Notes under the pieces: model-generated
What the model was told of the DNA's origin: nothing
The model's input: only the letters and a program-made list of their open reading frames with translations
Databases searched by the model: none
Assembly: GCA_965238305.1 (NCBI GenBank)
Contig: CBDEHK010000001.1
Coordinates: forward strand, 2,914,001 to 2,978,000
Reading direction: 5' to 3'
DNA from: CBDCGJ01 sp965238305
GTDB lineage: Bacteria; Pseudomonadota; Alphaproteobacteria; GCA-2731375
Length of the DNA: 64,000 nucleotides
Program-made: the position numbers and the translations under genes
Shown: in pieces, positions 51,859 to 61,008 of the stretch
Position numbering within the stretch: position 1 is the first letter of the stretch
Layout: every line of letters starts with the position of its first letter

Positions 51859-52150
51859 ATTCTTTCCCTACGTTGAAGCCATATTGTGCCGTTGAAACTC
51901 ACTACAGGAACTGTAGATAGACTTACGATATTCCCCATATTCCGGACGATCACTTTACGTGCCGCGCTGTGTTTTTATTATCATAAAACATCTGACAGAG
52001 CAGCTTCCCTGTCAAGCAAAATAAGGCGGATGAATTAATCATCCACGTTAATTCAATACTAACACACTGAATGATAAGCGCATTTGATCGTCGTGAACTT
52101 CTTTGGCTAGACTTTCGGATATCGTCAGTATTGTGTTGGCGCCTGCGCTT
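51859..52150. other. Intergenic region upstream of the importer operon
   Basis: A 292-bp gap between the importer operon and the aspartate-dehydrogenase-like gene (same strand). It has an inverted repeat GGATGA-N5-TCATCC at 52028-52044, perhaps an operator. The importer promoter is probably here. No gene is supported. Confidence 0.4.
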
Positions 52151-52975
52151 CTATGTTCCAATTCGCAACGTCGAGGTGAGGCCACGCAAACAGGCGATTG
52201 TACTTAAGGGTGTCAATTTACCTGTGGCTGGATTTTCAACGCTTGGGACCCCTTCAATCGTCATTTCGAAGCGGGTGGAATCGCTGTCGAGGTTAATACG
52301 ATGGGTATTGCGGGTGACACCCGGGTCAGCCCAGATTTCGATCCTGGTTTTGTCCGGTCCGATACCAGCAAGGCTAAGCGCAACGGCGACATTGACGTTA
52401 GCAGGAAATCCTTTGATGGCTTCTCTGGCGCTACCTTCGAAAATTTTCATTGGTTCGGTTAGGGACGCCATGTCCCAGCCATTGGCGATCACATGGGGTG
52501 CCGTTGCCAGCCCGTTCGGTGGTTTTCGGGTAGATATCGATACCGTGTAGATTTCGCCTTCGGCAGCGCCGCGCACCGCATCAAGTCCTAACAAAGCGCC
52601 GGTTGGGACAATGATCTTTGCGCCTGTTTCTTTCGCCAGCTCCACTAAATCCCAATGATCTAACAAAGCGCCCACGCTGAGCGGCATGAAAATCCGTCCC
52701 TTCTGAATCGCCGGTTCGGCGATTTCACGAAAAATAGTAGCCGGTGCGCATTCGATGATCACGTCACCATATTCAGCAAGTTTGTCCAGTTCGCAAAAAA
52801 TCGGCTTCCAGTGAAAATCTTTTGTTTTCTCTTCCGCCTTCGATCGATCACGAACCGCTATAGCGGCAAGGACAAGCCCGTCGATCCTGTTATCCAACGC
52901 TGTCGCCACTTCCTGTCCAATCGCACCTAAACCAGCCATCGCGACGCGGAGTGTTTTTTGTTTACCTTCGCGCAC
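52151..52975 (-). CDS. Aspartate dehydrogenase-like protein, NadX family (274 aa)
   Basis: Rossmann-fold NAD(P) dehydrogenase: VAMAGLGAIGQEVATAL near the N-terminus carries the dinucleotide motif, then IIECAPATIFREIAEPAIQKGR and PTGALLGLDAVRGAAEG. The C-terminal half (GSAREAIKGFPANVNVAVALSLAGIGPDKT) matches L-aspartate dehydrogenase, which interconverts aspartate and iminoaspartate for NAD synthesis or uses another amino or keto acid. Start is GTG 52975 with GAGGG nine bases upstream; a longer frame would cross the divergent promoter. Divergent from the hydantoinase operon. Confidence 0.85.
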   Translation of the reverse strand: MREGKQKTLRVAMAGLGAIGQEVATALDNRIDGLVLAAIAVRDRSKAEEKTKDFHWKPIFCELDKLAEYGDVIIECAPATIFREIAEPAIQKGRIFMPLSVGALLDHWDLVELAKETGAKIIVPTGALLGLDAVRGAAEGEIYTVSISTRKPPNGLATAPHVIANGWDMASLTEPMKIFEGSAREAIKGFPANVNVAVALSLAGIGPDKTRIEIWADPGVTRNTHRINLDSDSTRFEMTIEGVPSVENPATGKLTPLSTIACLRGLTSTLRIGT

Positions 52976-53045
52976 AGCACAAATCCCTCTATCCGAAAAT
53001 CCCGCGCGTACTATAATACGCAGAACCCGATCTGAGGAGATAGAG

Positions 53046-55064
53046 ATGAGAGTTGGTGTTGAAGTTGGCGGAACCTTTACCGATCTGGTCGGCATTGACG
53101 ATGGAAAAGTCGTTATCTCGAAAGTACCGAGTACGCCATCACAACCCGATGACGGTGCGATAAACGCTATTTCTGCTGCTGAAATCTCATATGATCAAAT
53201 TTCAGATTTGGTGCATGGCTCGACCGTTGCGACAAACGCAATTCTGGAGCGCAAAGGCGCCCGCGTGGCGTTTTTGGTCACCAAAGGGTTTCGCGATATT
53301 CTGTTTCTACAACGTCATAACCGATCTCGGATCTATGATCTTTTCTACAAAAAACCCACTCCCGTGGTACGGCGCAAAGATATCCTGGAAATTCCTGAAC
53401 GAATTGGTCCCGGCGGCGACGTCATCACCGCGTTGGACGATGGGTCAACAACAAAGCTCATCGAAGACTTCTTAACAAAAGCAGATTATTCAGCCGTCGC
53501 TGTGTGTTTTCTAAATGGATACGCAAATCCGGACCACGAGCAGTCAGTTGCGGAAATTATTCAAGCTTATGATCCAAACCTAAGCGTCACTTGTTCCTGT
53601 GACGTCACGCGGGAGTTCCGGGAGTTTGAGCGTGCGTCGACGACTACTTTAGCGGCTTATGTCCAACCTGTTATTGACGGCTATCTAAAGCGTTTCGACA
53701 ATAATCTAAGACAGCAAGCGTTCGACGGCCGCTTTTCGATCATGCAGTCAAATGGCGGACGTATACCGGCCGAGGCGATGGGGCGAAACGCCATCACTTC
53801 CTTGTTTTCCGGGCCAGCGGCAGGGGTTATCGGGGCGCTTCGACAAGCTGCGCAGTCTGGGTACCGGGACATCATCACCCTCGACATGGGTGGGACAAGT
53901 ACTGATGTTTGTTTGATCGCTGATGGCAAGCCGGCCTTGTCCAGTGAAACCGAAGTTGATGGATTACCTATTCGCACGCCGGTTTTGGATATTGCAACAG
54001 TCGGCGCTGGCGGTGGCTCCTTATGCTGGATAGATGATGGCGGCATGCCGCGGGTCGGGCCAGAAAGTGCCGGCGCCGATCCGGGTCCTGCTTGTTATGG
54101 TCGTGGCGGCCAACAACCAACAGTGACGGACGCCCATATGATCCGTGGCACGATACGGGCGGAAGCATTTCTGGGTGGCCGCATGTCCGTCGACGCGCAC
54201 GCGTCAGAGGTGGTATTCTCCGGCTTTGCCGGACACTTTGAACAAAGTGTAGAAGCGGCGGCAGACAGTGCGATCCGCATCGCCGACAGCAATATTGTTC
54301 GCGCCATCCAATTGGTCTCGACAGAACGGGGACGGGATCCCCGCGATTATGCTTTGGTGCCATTTGGCGGCGCCGGACCGTTGCATGCGGTTCGTGTGGC
54401 TGAAGAGTTAGGGATTGAAACAATCGTTGTTCCGCCCAACGCCGGTGTTTTGTCGGCATATGGTTTGCTGACTTCTGATTATGTCCGTTATGAAACGCAA
54501 ACCCATAAATTCGCCGTCGACGATAATGCACCGGCAAAGTTGACTAATATCTTTGCCGAGATGGCGACGGCGGCGCGGGACGGATTCCACCAACTTGGTA
54601 TCGATGAGCATATTGATTATTCCTATTCCCTAGATATGCGTTTTGTCGGTCAAGCCTTCGAAGTTGCCGTTGACCTTAGTCAGGAAGATCTCGACGCCAT
54701 GACCACTGAATTGTTGATGCGGCGTTTTAACGACGCACATCACCGGGTATTTTCGTTTGGTGATGCCGGACTATCAAACGCAGAAATTGTGTCATTCCGT
54801 CTAGGCGCGTCGACCCCGCAAGCGCAGGTGCCACCCTTGACTTACACCGGGGATGGCCACAAGGAACGCCGAATGGCGCCGGTATTTGATCGCGGGGTTT
54901 GGCAAGATTATGCCTTGATGACAAGAGGCGATTTCGATTTGGCGAATAAAGTTTCCGGTCCTTTGCTGGTTGAAGATGAAAACGCGACTGTGTTTGTGCC
55001 GACCGGTTGGACGACAATAAGAGATCAATACGACAATTTGATTATTGAACGGGAAGGGGCATAG
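53046..55064 (+). CDS. hyuA-like: Hydantoinase A / oxoprolinase family subunit (672 aa)
   Basis: HyuA-type ATP-dependent amidase subunit. The N-terminus RVGVEVGGTFTDLVGIDDG is the ATP-binding ASKHA start; GSTVATNAILERKGARVAFLVTKGFRDI follows, and ITLDMGGTSTDVCLI and the tail PFGGAGPLHAVRVAEELGIE are diagnostic. With the HyuB-like partner it would open an imide or lactam ring (hydantoin, oxoproline, N-methylhydantoin) or carboxylate a ketone, driven by ATP. The ATG has GGAG six bases upstream. Operon with the HyuB gene (two-base gap) and the LLM gene. Confidence 0.92.
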   Translation: MRVGVEVGGTFTDLVGIDDGKVVISKVPSTPSQPDDGAINAISAAEISYDQISDLVHGSTVATNAILERKGARVAFLVTKGFRDILFLQRHNRSRIYDLFYKKPTPVVRRKDILEIPERIGPGGDVITALDDGSTTKLIEDFLTKADYSAVAVCFLNGYANPDHEQSVAEIIQAYDPNLSVTCSCDVTREFREFERASTTTLAAYVQPVIDGYLKRFDNNLRQQAFDGRFSIMQSNGGRIPAEAMGRNAITSLFSGPAAGVIGALRQAAQSGYRDIITLDMGGTSTDVCLIADGKPALSSETEVDGLPIRTPVLDIATVGAGGGSLCWIDDGGMPRVGPESAGADPGPACYGRGGQQPTVTDAHMIRGTIRAEAFLGGRMSVDAHASEVVFSGFAGHFEQSVEAAADSAIRIADSNIVRAIQLVSTERGRDPRDYALVPFGGAGPLHAVRVAEELGIETIVVPPNAGVLSAYGLLTSDYVRYETQTHKFAVDDNAPAKLTNIFAEMATAARDGFHQLGIDEHIDYSYSLDMRFVGQAFEVAVDLSQEDLDAMTTELLMRRFNDAHHRVFSFGDAGLSNAEIVSFRLGASTPQAQVPPLTYTGDGHKERRMAPVFDRGVWQDYALMTRGDFDLANKVSGPLLVEDENATVFVPTGWTTIRDQYDNLIIEREGA

Positions 55065-55066
55065 CG

Positions 55067-56746
55067 ATGTCTTCCGAAGCCAGAATAAATACAGTTGATC
55101 AGGCGGTGATTGCCAATGGCTTGATTGCGGCAGCGGTTGAAATGGGTGTGAAGCTTGTGCGCTCTGCCTATTCGCCGATTGTGCGGGAAGCCAATGATGC
55201 ATCAGCGGCATTGTTGGATAGATTTGGCAATGTGGTGGCGCAGGCAGAGTTGATTCCGATGCAACTTGGCCCGATCAGTGCGACGTTCCGTGCCTGCGCC
55301 GATCTCTATCCACCAGAATCTCTCGTTGAAGGGGACTTTTATATCAACAATGATCCGTTTCAAGGCGGGCAGCATTTGCAAGATGTGTTTCTGTTCTCTC
55401 CGGTATTTTTCGACGAAAAGCTTGTTGGATTTTCCGCAACTGTTGCACATCATTTGGATTTGGGTGGCGGTGCTCCTGGCCTCAACATGGCAGCCAGCGA
55501 TGTGCATCAAGAAGGGCTGATCTTCCCGCCGAGCAAATATAATCTTGACCATGACTGGAATGGCGGTCCGTTGGAACGCTTGATTGCGGCCAATATTCGG
55601 GTGCCGCGACAAACAATCGGTGATTTCAATGCGCAGTTTGCCGCCAATTCCATTGGTGGCGAAAGGATGCAGGATCTATGCGCAAAATACGGCGCCGATA
55701 CGGTCATGATCGCGATGGACGAGTTGCTGGAATATTCTGAGCGTCGTATGCGTGCGGCGATCCGGGCGGCGCCGGACGGGGTCTATTACGGCGAAGATCA
55801 ATTGGATGATGACGGCTTGAGCGACGAAATTTTGCCGGTGCGTGCATCGGTTACCATCGACGGCGATCGGGTCATCGTGAATTATGAAAATACCTGCGAT
55901 CAGGTGAAAACCAATATCAACTGCCCCTTCGCCTCGACTGTTGCGGCGGCGCTCAGTTGTGTGAAATCGGTGCTGACCAGTCCGGATATTCCTTATAACG
56001 AAGGCTCGAAACGTCCAATCGAAGTGATTGCCCCTTATGGCAGTCTACTCAATCCCAAACCACCGGCGCCGGTGCGGGCGCGAATGTTATCCGGTTACCG
56101 TGCTTTTAATGCAGTGATGAAGGCGCTGGCGCAAGCGGTGCCGGAGAAAGTGATTGCCGCCGGCTTTGATAGTACGGAACCGATCTGTCTGAGCAAATTG
56201 AAAGATGGCGGCTATGATATCTATCTGGAGATTTTTGGCGGTGGTTATGGGGCGGGCGCATTGAACGATGGCTGCGATGCGGTTGATAGTCCATTGTCTA
56301 ACTGCGGCAATGTCCCGATCGAGGCCATTGATATGGAGCATGACTATTTTCGCGTTGAAGAATATAGCCTGATCCCGGATACCGGTGGCGCCGGGCAGCA
56401 TCGCGGTGGTTTGGGGTTCCGCCGGGTCTATCGGGTGCTGGCAGATGATGTGTCGTTCGCCAGTTATTCCGACCGTTTTGCGATCGCCCCGGAAGGTTTA
56501 TTCGGTGGCGAAGTCGGGGCCAAAGCAAATACTATGGTTATTCGCGATGGTGAGGAAATTCAACTTGGCTCTAAAGTCACCTTCGCCCTGCGGAAAGGTG
56601 ATCTACTGGTAACGGAAACAGGCGGCGGCGCCGGGTACGGCGATCCGGCCAAGCGCAGCAAGAATGATATCGAACGCGACTTGGAAGAAGGCTTCGTAAC
56701 GAAGGAAAATGTTCGCGATCACTATCGCCAAGTAGCAGCAGAATAA
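55067..56746 (+). CDS. hyuB-like: Hydantoinase B / oxoprolinase family subunit (559 aa)
   Basis: HyuB-type subunit: VKLVRSAYSPIVREANDASAALLDRFGNVVAQAELIPMQLG, DFYINNDPFQGGQHLQDVFLFSPVF, AATVAHHLDLGGGAPG-like string at ATVAHHLDLGGGAPGLNMAASDVHQEGL, and the C-terminal PDTGGAGQHRGGLGFRRVYR with TGGGAGYGDP. Metal or substrate residues (His in HHLDLGG) are intact. It pairs with the HyuA-like subunit encoded two bases upstream. The LLM gene starts 14 bp after its stop, so the three are one transcript. Confidence 0.93.
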   Translation: MSSEARINTVDQAVIANGLIAAAVEMGVKLVRSAYSPIVREANDASAALLDRFGNVVAQAELIPMQLGPISATFRACADLYPPESLVEGDFYINNDPFQGGQHLQDVFLFSPVFFDEKLVGFSATVAHHLDLGGGAPGLNMAASDVHQEGLIFPPSKYNLDHDWNGGPLERLIAANIRVPRQTIGDFNAQFAANSIGGERMQDLCAKYGADTVMIAMDELLEYSERRMRAAIRAAPDGVYYGEDQLDDDGLSDEILPVRASVTIDGDRVIVNYENTCDQVKTNINCPFASTVAAALSCVKSVLTSPDIPYNEGSKRPIEVIAPYGSLLNPKPPAPVRARMLSGYRAFNAVMKALAQAVPEKVIAAGFDSTEPICLSKLKDGGYDIYLEIFGGGYGAGALNDGCDAVDSPLSNCGNVPIEAIDMEHDYFRVEEYSLIPDTGGAGQHRGGLGFRRVYRVLADDVSFASYSDRFAIAPEGLFGGEVGAKANTMVIRDGEEIQLGSKVTFALRKGDLLVTETGGGAGYGDPAKRSKNDIERDLEEGFVTKENVRDHYRQVAAE

Positions 56747-56760
56747 GATTTGGAGATAAC

Positions 56761-57675
56761 ATGAAAATTGGTTTGATGGCAGGTGCCACAAACGGCGAAA
56801 AAGATACTCTGGATGGGTTGGTCGGCGACGCATTGTCGGCGGAAGAAGATGGTTTTGCATCTTTTTGGATGGCCAACATTCGCAATCATGATGCAATTAT
56901 GGCGATGGCATTTGCTGGCCATGCCACTAAACGCATACGCGTCGGTACCGGTGTTGTACCAAGCTATCCTCGCCACCCTACAGCTATTGCCCAGCAAGCA
57001 CTAAGCGCGGCAGCGGCAACCGCTGGTCGCTTTACCTTGGGTATTGGCCTGTCCCATAAAGTCGTTATCGAGGATGCGATGGGTATGTCCTATGATAAGC
57101 CGGCGCGGCATATGCGGGAATATCTGGCCGTCCTGACACCGCTTTTGCGTGGTGAAGCTTCACTGCATCAAGGCGAACAATATCGCACGGCCTGGTCTTT
57201 GGAGGTGCCGGATGCGCCGAAACCAGTGCCGCTGCTGGTTGCCGCACTGGGCCCAGTAATGCTGAAGCTGGCCGGTAGTCAGGCCGACGGTACAGTTACT
57301 TGGATGACGGGCGCACGGACGCTGGCACAACATATCCATCCTCATTTGTCCGAAGCTGCGGCGGAAGCAGGTCGGCCAAGCCCGCAAATCGTGTCCGGGT
57401 TTCCAATTGCCCTGACCAACGATGCAGACGCGGCGCGAGACGCCATCAACAAGCAGTTTGAAATTTACGGCCAGTTGCCATCCTACCGCGCCATGCTGGA
57501 CCGCGAAGGGGCCGCCGGTCCGGCCGACATAGCGCTTGTGGGGGACGAGCAGAAAATATCCCAAGGGATCGCCCGTTTGAAAGACGCCGGTGTGACAGAA
57601 TTTATTGCTGTTGTTGCGGATATAGGTGATGGCAATATGGCCGAAACGCGCGCTTTCCTGAGATCGCAGATATGA
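56761..57675 (+). CDS. F420-type LLM-class flavin-dependent oxidoreductase (304 aa)
   Basis: Luciferase-like TIM barrel of the TIGR03564/F420-dependent class. Marks: MKIGLMAGATNGEKDTLD, EEDGFASFWMANI, IRVGTGVVPSYPRHPTAIAQQALSAAAATAGRFTLGIGLSHKVVI and the TVTWMTGARTLAQHIHPHL string. Such enzymes oxidise or reduce a small organic substrate with F420 or FMN; which cofactor cannot be told. SD TTTGGAG precedes the ATG. Third gene of the hydantoinase operon, so it probably acts on the ring-opened product or a precursor. Confidence 0.85.
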   Translation: MKIGLMAGATNGEKDTLDGLVGDALSAEEDGFASFWMANIRNHDAIMAMAFAGHATKRIRVGTGVVPSYPRHPTAIAQQALSAAAATAGRFTLGIGLSHKVVIEDAMGMSYDKPARHMREYLAVLTPLLRGEASLHQGEQYRTAWSLEVPDAPKPVPLLVAALGPVMLKLAGSQADGTVTWMTGARTLAQHIHPHLSEAAAEAGRPSPQIVSGFPIALTNDADAARDAINKQFEIYGQLPSYRAMLDREGAAGPADIALVGDEQKISQGIARLKDAGVTEFIAVVADIGDGNMAETRAFLRSQI

Positions 57676-57678
57676 TAT

Positions 57679-58770
57679 TTAGACCGCAAAGTCTTTGATG
57701 ACATCCGAATCTGGGTCACACCCCAGGCCGGGCCCGCCTGGCACAGAAAAACTGCCGTTATTCGGATCAATGAGCTTGCCAACAGGACTGGCTTCCGGGG
57801 TTAGATAGAAACGCTCCATCAAGGCGTCTTGCCGCATCGCCGCTGCAATATGAAGACTGGCAAGAAAACCGCTGCCGAAATAAGGACAATGCGGCACCAC
57901 CTGAACCTTATAATTTTCTGCGAGTGCCAGAATTTTTCGCATTTCAGTAATGCCGCCGACTTTGGTAACACTCGGCTGGGCATAAGTGACGGCGCCGGCG
58001 TCAAACATTTTGGCGAATTCCATTGCCGTGCAGGCATTTTCACCGGCTGCCAAAGGCGTGCCGGATGCGGTCTGCAGTCTTGCCAGGTTTTGGAAATCTT
58101 CTGGCGGAAAGATCGGTTCCTCCAACCAATGCAGATCGAAGGGCTTCAATTGCCCGGCCATATCCAAGGCTTCGTCATACGACCAGGGGCAGTTGGTATC
58201 AAGCATGATGGCAATTTCCGCGCCGGCAGTTTGGCGCGCGGCGGCGACTTCCGGCACTGTGGTTTCATGCAGTTTGATATAGCGATAACCTTCGTCAACT
58301 GCTTGCCTGGATTTTCCTGCCACTAACTCCGGATCGGCATATTTAAACAAACTGGCGTAAGCTGGAAGGGACGAACGTTGTTTCCCGCCCAGTAGGTCAT
58401 AAAGCGGTTTTCCCGCCTTTTTCCCAGCCAAATCCCAAAGCGCAATGTCGATGCCACTGATTGCAAACATGGTGATGCCGTAACGCCCCCAAAGATGGTT
58501 GTCGCGCTGCATTTGATTTGATAATCCGGTTATATCACTGGCGTCCGCGCCGATCAGGTTTGGCGCGACGGTGTGATCAACAGCTGCTTTTACCGCTGCT
58601 GCGGCACCATAGGCGAACGCATCGCCCCACCCACTGATACCAACGTCTGTATCGATGCGGACAAATACATAATCCAGTACCGGCCAATCGCGTCCGGATA
58701 ATGAACGCTGGGTGGCGCCATGGTCGAACGGCAGTTGGACGTGATAGCTTTCGATGTTTTCGATTTTCAT
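57679..58770 (-). CDS. Mandelate racemase/muconate lactonizing enzyme family protein (363 aa)
   Basis: Enolase-superfamily enzyme. N-terminal capping domain, then the barrel with YIKLHET (KxH rather than the common KxK), metal ligands in LDTNCPWS (Asp), WLEEPIFP (Glu) and AAGENA (Glu), and a C-terminal VVPHCPYFGSG (His). These residues support abstraction of a proton next to a carboxylate and Mg-assisted enolate chemistry, for example a sugar-acid dehydratase or racemase. The product is not determined. Convergent with the LLM gene across three bases, and divergent from the small membrane-protein gene. SD AAAGG. Confidence 0.9.
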   Translation of the reverse strand: MKIENIESYHVQLPFDHGATQRSLSGRDWPVLDYVFVRIDTDVGISGWGDAFAYGAAAAVKAAVDHTVAPNLIGADASDITGLSNQMQRDNHLWGRYGITMFAISGIDIALWDLAGKKAGKPLYDLLGGKQRSSLPAYASLFKYADPELVAGKSRQAVDEGYRYIKLHETTVPEVAAARQTAGAEIAIMLDTNCPWSYDEALDMAGQLKPFDLHWLEEPIFPPEDFQNLARLQTASGTPLAAGENACTAMEFAKMFDAGAVTYAQPSVTKVGGITEMRKILALAENYKVQVVPHCPYFGSGFLASLHIAAAMRQDALMERFYLTPEASPVGKLIDPNNGSFSVPGGPGLGCDPDSDVIKDFAV

Positions 58771-58859
58771 TGATCCGGACCTTTAACAACTCTTGCCTCG
58801 CCAAGTCTCCCCTATCGGTTATGATGGACGCAAGAGACTTCATTGCTGAAAGAGGCGAA

Positions 58860-59429
58860 ATGGACGATACACAACGTTTGTTGATCATTGCCGTTGCGAT
58901 CGGAATTGGGGTGTTTTTCTGGGTGCGTGGCCGGTCGCTGAAAAGCTATTTGGGCGACGCTGAGGAGGCGAAATCTCTGGGCGATATCAAAGGGGCAGCG
59001 ATCGCATATGAACTAGCTGGCAAAAAAGCCGCCAAAACTAATCTAGATGACAGCGCGAAATTCTACGATAAAGCCGGTGGATTTTGGGTGGAGGCCCAGC
59101 GCCCCGCGGCGGCTGTTGGTGCTTACCGCCTTTCGATCCTGGCTTGGGAACAGGGCGGTAACGAAAAAATCGAAGAATTTGAAACAATTCGGGATCATTT
59201 GCAGGATGCGGAAGAATTGTTGGCGGCGGCTGGGCCAAGCGCTATGGCAGACGAAGAATCCCTTCGTAGCCGCAACAAAAATTTCAACATTGCCCGACGC
59301 ATTGTATTATTCGGTGGTGTGCTTTCGATCTACCTCGCTACTCAAAGTTTAGGGATTAGTTATTGGTGGTTATTGCTACCTTTAGCGGCGCATATGGCGA
59401 TCTACGCCTATGCGGACAAATTTAAATAG
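58860..59429 (+). CDS. Small membrane protein with TPR-like middle (189 aa)
   Basis: Membrane segment at about residues 6-22 (LLIIAVAIGIGVFFW), a helical TPR-like middle (AEEAKSLGDIKGAAIAYELAGKKAAKTNLDDSAKFYDKAGGFW), and one or two C-terminal membrane segments (VLFGGVLSIYLATQSLG, WWLLLPLAAHMAIYAYADKF). Not a known enzyme; it may anchor a complex. Start at ATG 58860 with GAGG four bases upstream; a frame starting at 58701 overlaps the neighbouring racemase promoter and is rejected. The deaminase gene starts 14 bp later. Confidence 0.72.
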   Translation: MDDTQRLLIIAVAIGIGVFFWVRGRSLKSYLGDAEEAKSLGDIKGAAIAYELAGKKAAKTNLDDSAKFYDKAGGFWVEAQRPAAAVGAYRLSILAWEQGGNEKIEEFETIRDHLQDAEELLAAAGPSAMADEESLRSRNKNFNIARRIVLFGGVLSIYLATQSLGISYWWLLLPLAAHMAIYAYADKFK

Positions 59430-59442
59430 ATATGCGTTTTTA

Positions 59443-60042
59443 ATGCTGCAAATTTCGGAAATTGAGCGTCTGCTGAGTGTGATTGAAAATCACATTATCC
59501 CGAAAATTGATGCCGGTGTGGCGACGGGATCAAAAGCCTTTGGTGCGGCAATTTTGCGGAAGTCCAATTTTGAACTGGTTCTAGCGGGAGCTAACAACGA
59601 GGTTGAAAATCCGCTCTGGCACGGGGAAGTTCATACCCTTAAGCAGTTTTACGAAATGCCGCGTGAAAGCCGGCCGAAAACAAGCGATTGCATTTTTCTT
59701 ACCACGCACGAACCCTGTTCTTTGTGTTTATCCGCTATCACTTGGGCTGGGTTTGACAATTTTTACTATTTCTTCGACTATTCCGACACTGAGGATACTT
59801 TTAATATTCCTCATGATTTAAAAATATTAACGGAAGTATTTAATGTAAAACATGGGGAATACGCCCGGCAGAACCACTATTGGTCTTGTTATGGTCTTCA
59901 AGGCTTGATCGCCGAGATCGCAGAAGGAAACAAAACATCACTGAAATTGAATGCGCAGGCAAATTCCATTAGTGATTCTTTTGATCGCTTGTCCAAGATT
60001 TACCAAATCGGCAAAGGTCAGGCGGATATCCCCCTCAACTAA
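59443..60042 (+). CDS. Zinc-dependent cytidine/deoxycytidylate deaminase-like protein (199 aa)
   Basis: CDA-fold deaminase. The zinc motif is HGEVHTL (His and catalytic Glu) with PCSLCLSAITWAG (two Cys), i.e. HxE...PCxxC. N-terminal ENHIIPKIDAGVATGSKAFGAAIL and mid-region NNEVENPLWHGE fit. The likely reaction is deamination of a base, nucleoside or other amino heterocycle; specificity unknown. Start at ATG 59443; an ATG at 59410 would overlap the upstream gene and neither has an SD. The C-terminal tail is longer than in the usual enzymes. Confidence 0.82.
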   Translation: MLQISEIERLLSVIENHIIPKIDAGVATGSKAFGAAILRKSNFELVLAGANNEVENPLWHGEVHTLKQFYEMPRESRPKTSDCIFLTTHEPCSLCLSAITWAGFDNFYYFFDYSDTEDTFNIPHDLKILTEVFNVKHGEYARQNHYWSCYGLQGLIAEIAEGNKTSLKLNAQANSISDSFDRLSKIYQIGKGQADIPLN

Positions 60043-60052
60043 CCGCCGCCTA

Positions 60053-60457
60053 CTATTTTTTCTGCTCCCGCGTTTCGATGTCATAACCGGCTTCTTTCCA
60101 GGCCGCAAAACCGCCTTCGATATGGCAAACCGGCTGCAAACCCATATCTTGAACAGCAACGGTCGCGAGGGCGGAGCGCAGACCACCAGCACAGAAAAAG
60201 ACAAACCTTTTGCCATTCTGGAATATTTCCCGAGCATAAGGGCTGTCGGGGTCCACCCAAAACTCCAACATTCCGCGTGGCATATGCTTGGAGCCTGGAA
60301 TTGTTCCGTCGCGCCACAATTCCCGGACGTCGCGGATATCGATAATGACGCAATTTTCGTCATCCAAATGTTCTTTTGCCTGTGCAACTGTCCAGGTCTC
60401 GATCTTTTCTTCTGCTTCCGCGCATAATTCACGGACACCCTTGGTAATTGTTGCCAT
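60053..60457 (-). CDS. Rhodanese-like sulfurtransferase (134 aa)
   Basis: Single rhodanese domain: VAQAKEHLDDENCVIIDIRDVRELWRDGTIPGSKHMPRGMLEF, then VFFCAGGLRSALATVAVQDMGL with the active-site Cys (about residue 87) and Arg of the loop. It ends GGFAAWKEAGYD. The domain transfers sulfane sulfur from thiosulfate or similar. Convergent with the deaminase gene. GGAG nine bases before the ATG. It sits alone on the minus strand. Confidence 0.92.
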   Translation of the reverse strand: MATITKGVRELCAEAEEKIETWTVAQAKEHLDDENCVIIDIRDVRELWRDGTIPGSKHMPRGMLEFWVDPDSPYAREIFQNGKRFVFFCAGGLRSALATVAVQDMGLQPVCHIEGGFAAWKEAGYDIETREQKK

Positions 60458-60571
60458 TATCGCGCTCTCCTCCGGAATTTAGATTATCATTTGCCCGACT
60501 GTGCTGAATTCGATCGCTGAAAGCAAGCATAACCCCTTGATCTCCGCGCCGTCATTTTACAATATCAGGTT

Positions 60572-60994
60572 ATGTTTAGATTACATGATCGTATAGCCGC
60601 GGACACAGTAGAAGTTGCGCGTTTGCCTTTATGCCGACTTCAACTCATGAATGATAGCCGGTTCCCCTGGCTCATTCTTGTTCCGGCGCGTGAAGGAATC
60701 ACTGAATTTCACCAACTTTGGGATGAAGATTATCACCAATTGATGGATGAAATTGTTCTGGTCAGCAGGTGCATGGAGCGTTTGTTTAAGCTGGACAATC
60801 TAAATGTCGCTGCCTTAGGCAATATGGTGCCTCAGCTTCATGTCCATATTGTCAGCCGGCGTCGCGAAGACGATGCCTGGCCGGGACCGGTATGGGGCGC
60901 CGGTAAGTCGGTGCCATATGAAAAGGCGGTGCTTACGCACCGCCTTTCCGAGATCCGCGCCGGTCTTGAGGGGGAGGAGGGCTCCGGCGCGTGA
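60572..60994 (+). CDS. HIT domain protein (140 aa)
   Basis: Histidine-triad-like nucleotide hydrolase/transferase. The signature region MVPQLHVHIVSRRREDDAWPGPVWG (about residues 86-110) has two of the three histidines, with Gln at the first position, as in a common proteobacterial subgroup whose members are called HIT family proteins. N-terminal DTVEVARLPLCRLQLMNDSRFPWLILVPAR is typical. It likely hydrolyses dinucleoside polyphosphates or AMP-linked compounds. AGG lies just before the ATG. It is followed by a convergent HD-GYP gene. Confidence 0.88.
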   Translation: MFRLHDRIAADTVEVARLPLCRLQLMNDSRFPWLILVPAREGITEFHQLWDEDYHQLMDEIVLVSRCMERLFKLDNLNVAALGNMVPQLHVHIVSRRREDDAWPGPVWGAGKSVPYEKAVLTHRLSEIRAGLEGEEGSGA

Positions 60995-61008
60995 GGCATC
61001 TGGGATGG

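Noticed and set aside
53968..54537. Minus-strand frame opposite the HyuA gene
   Set aside because: Arg/His-rich antisense frame without a start context; HyuA motifs lie on the other strand.
58701..58859. N-terminal extension of the small membrane protein
   Set aside because: It overlaps the start of the divergent racemase gene; an SD-supported ATG at 58860 begins the hydrophobic segment.
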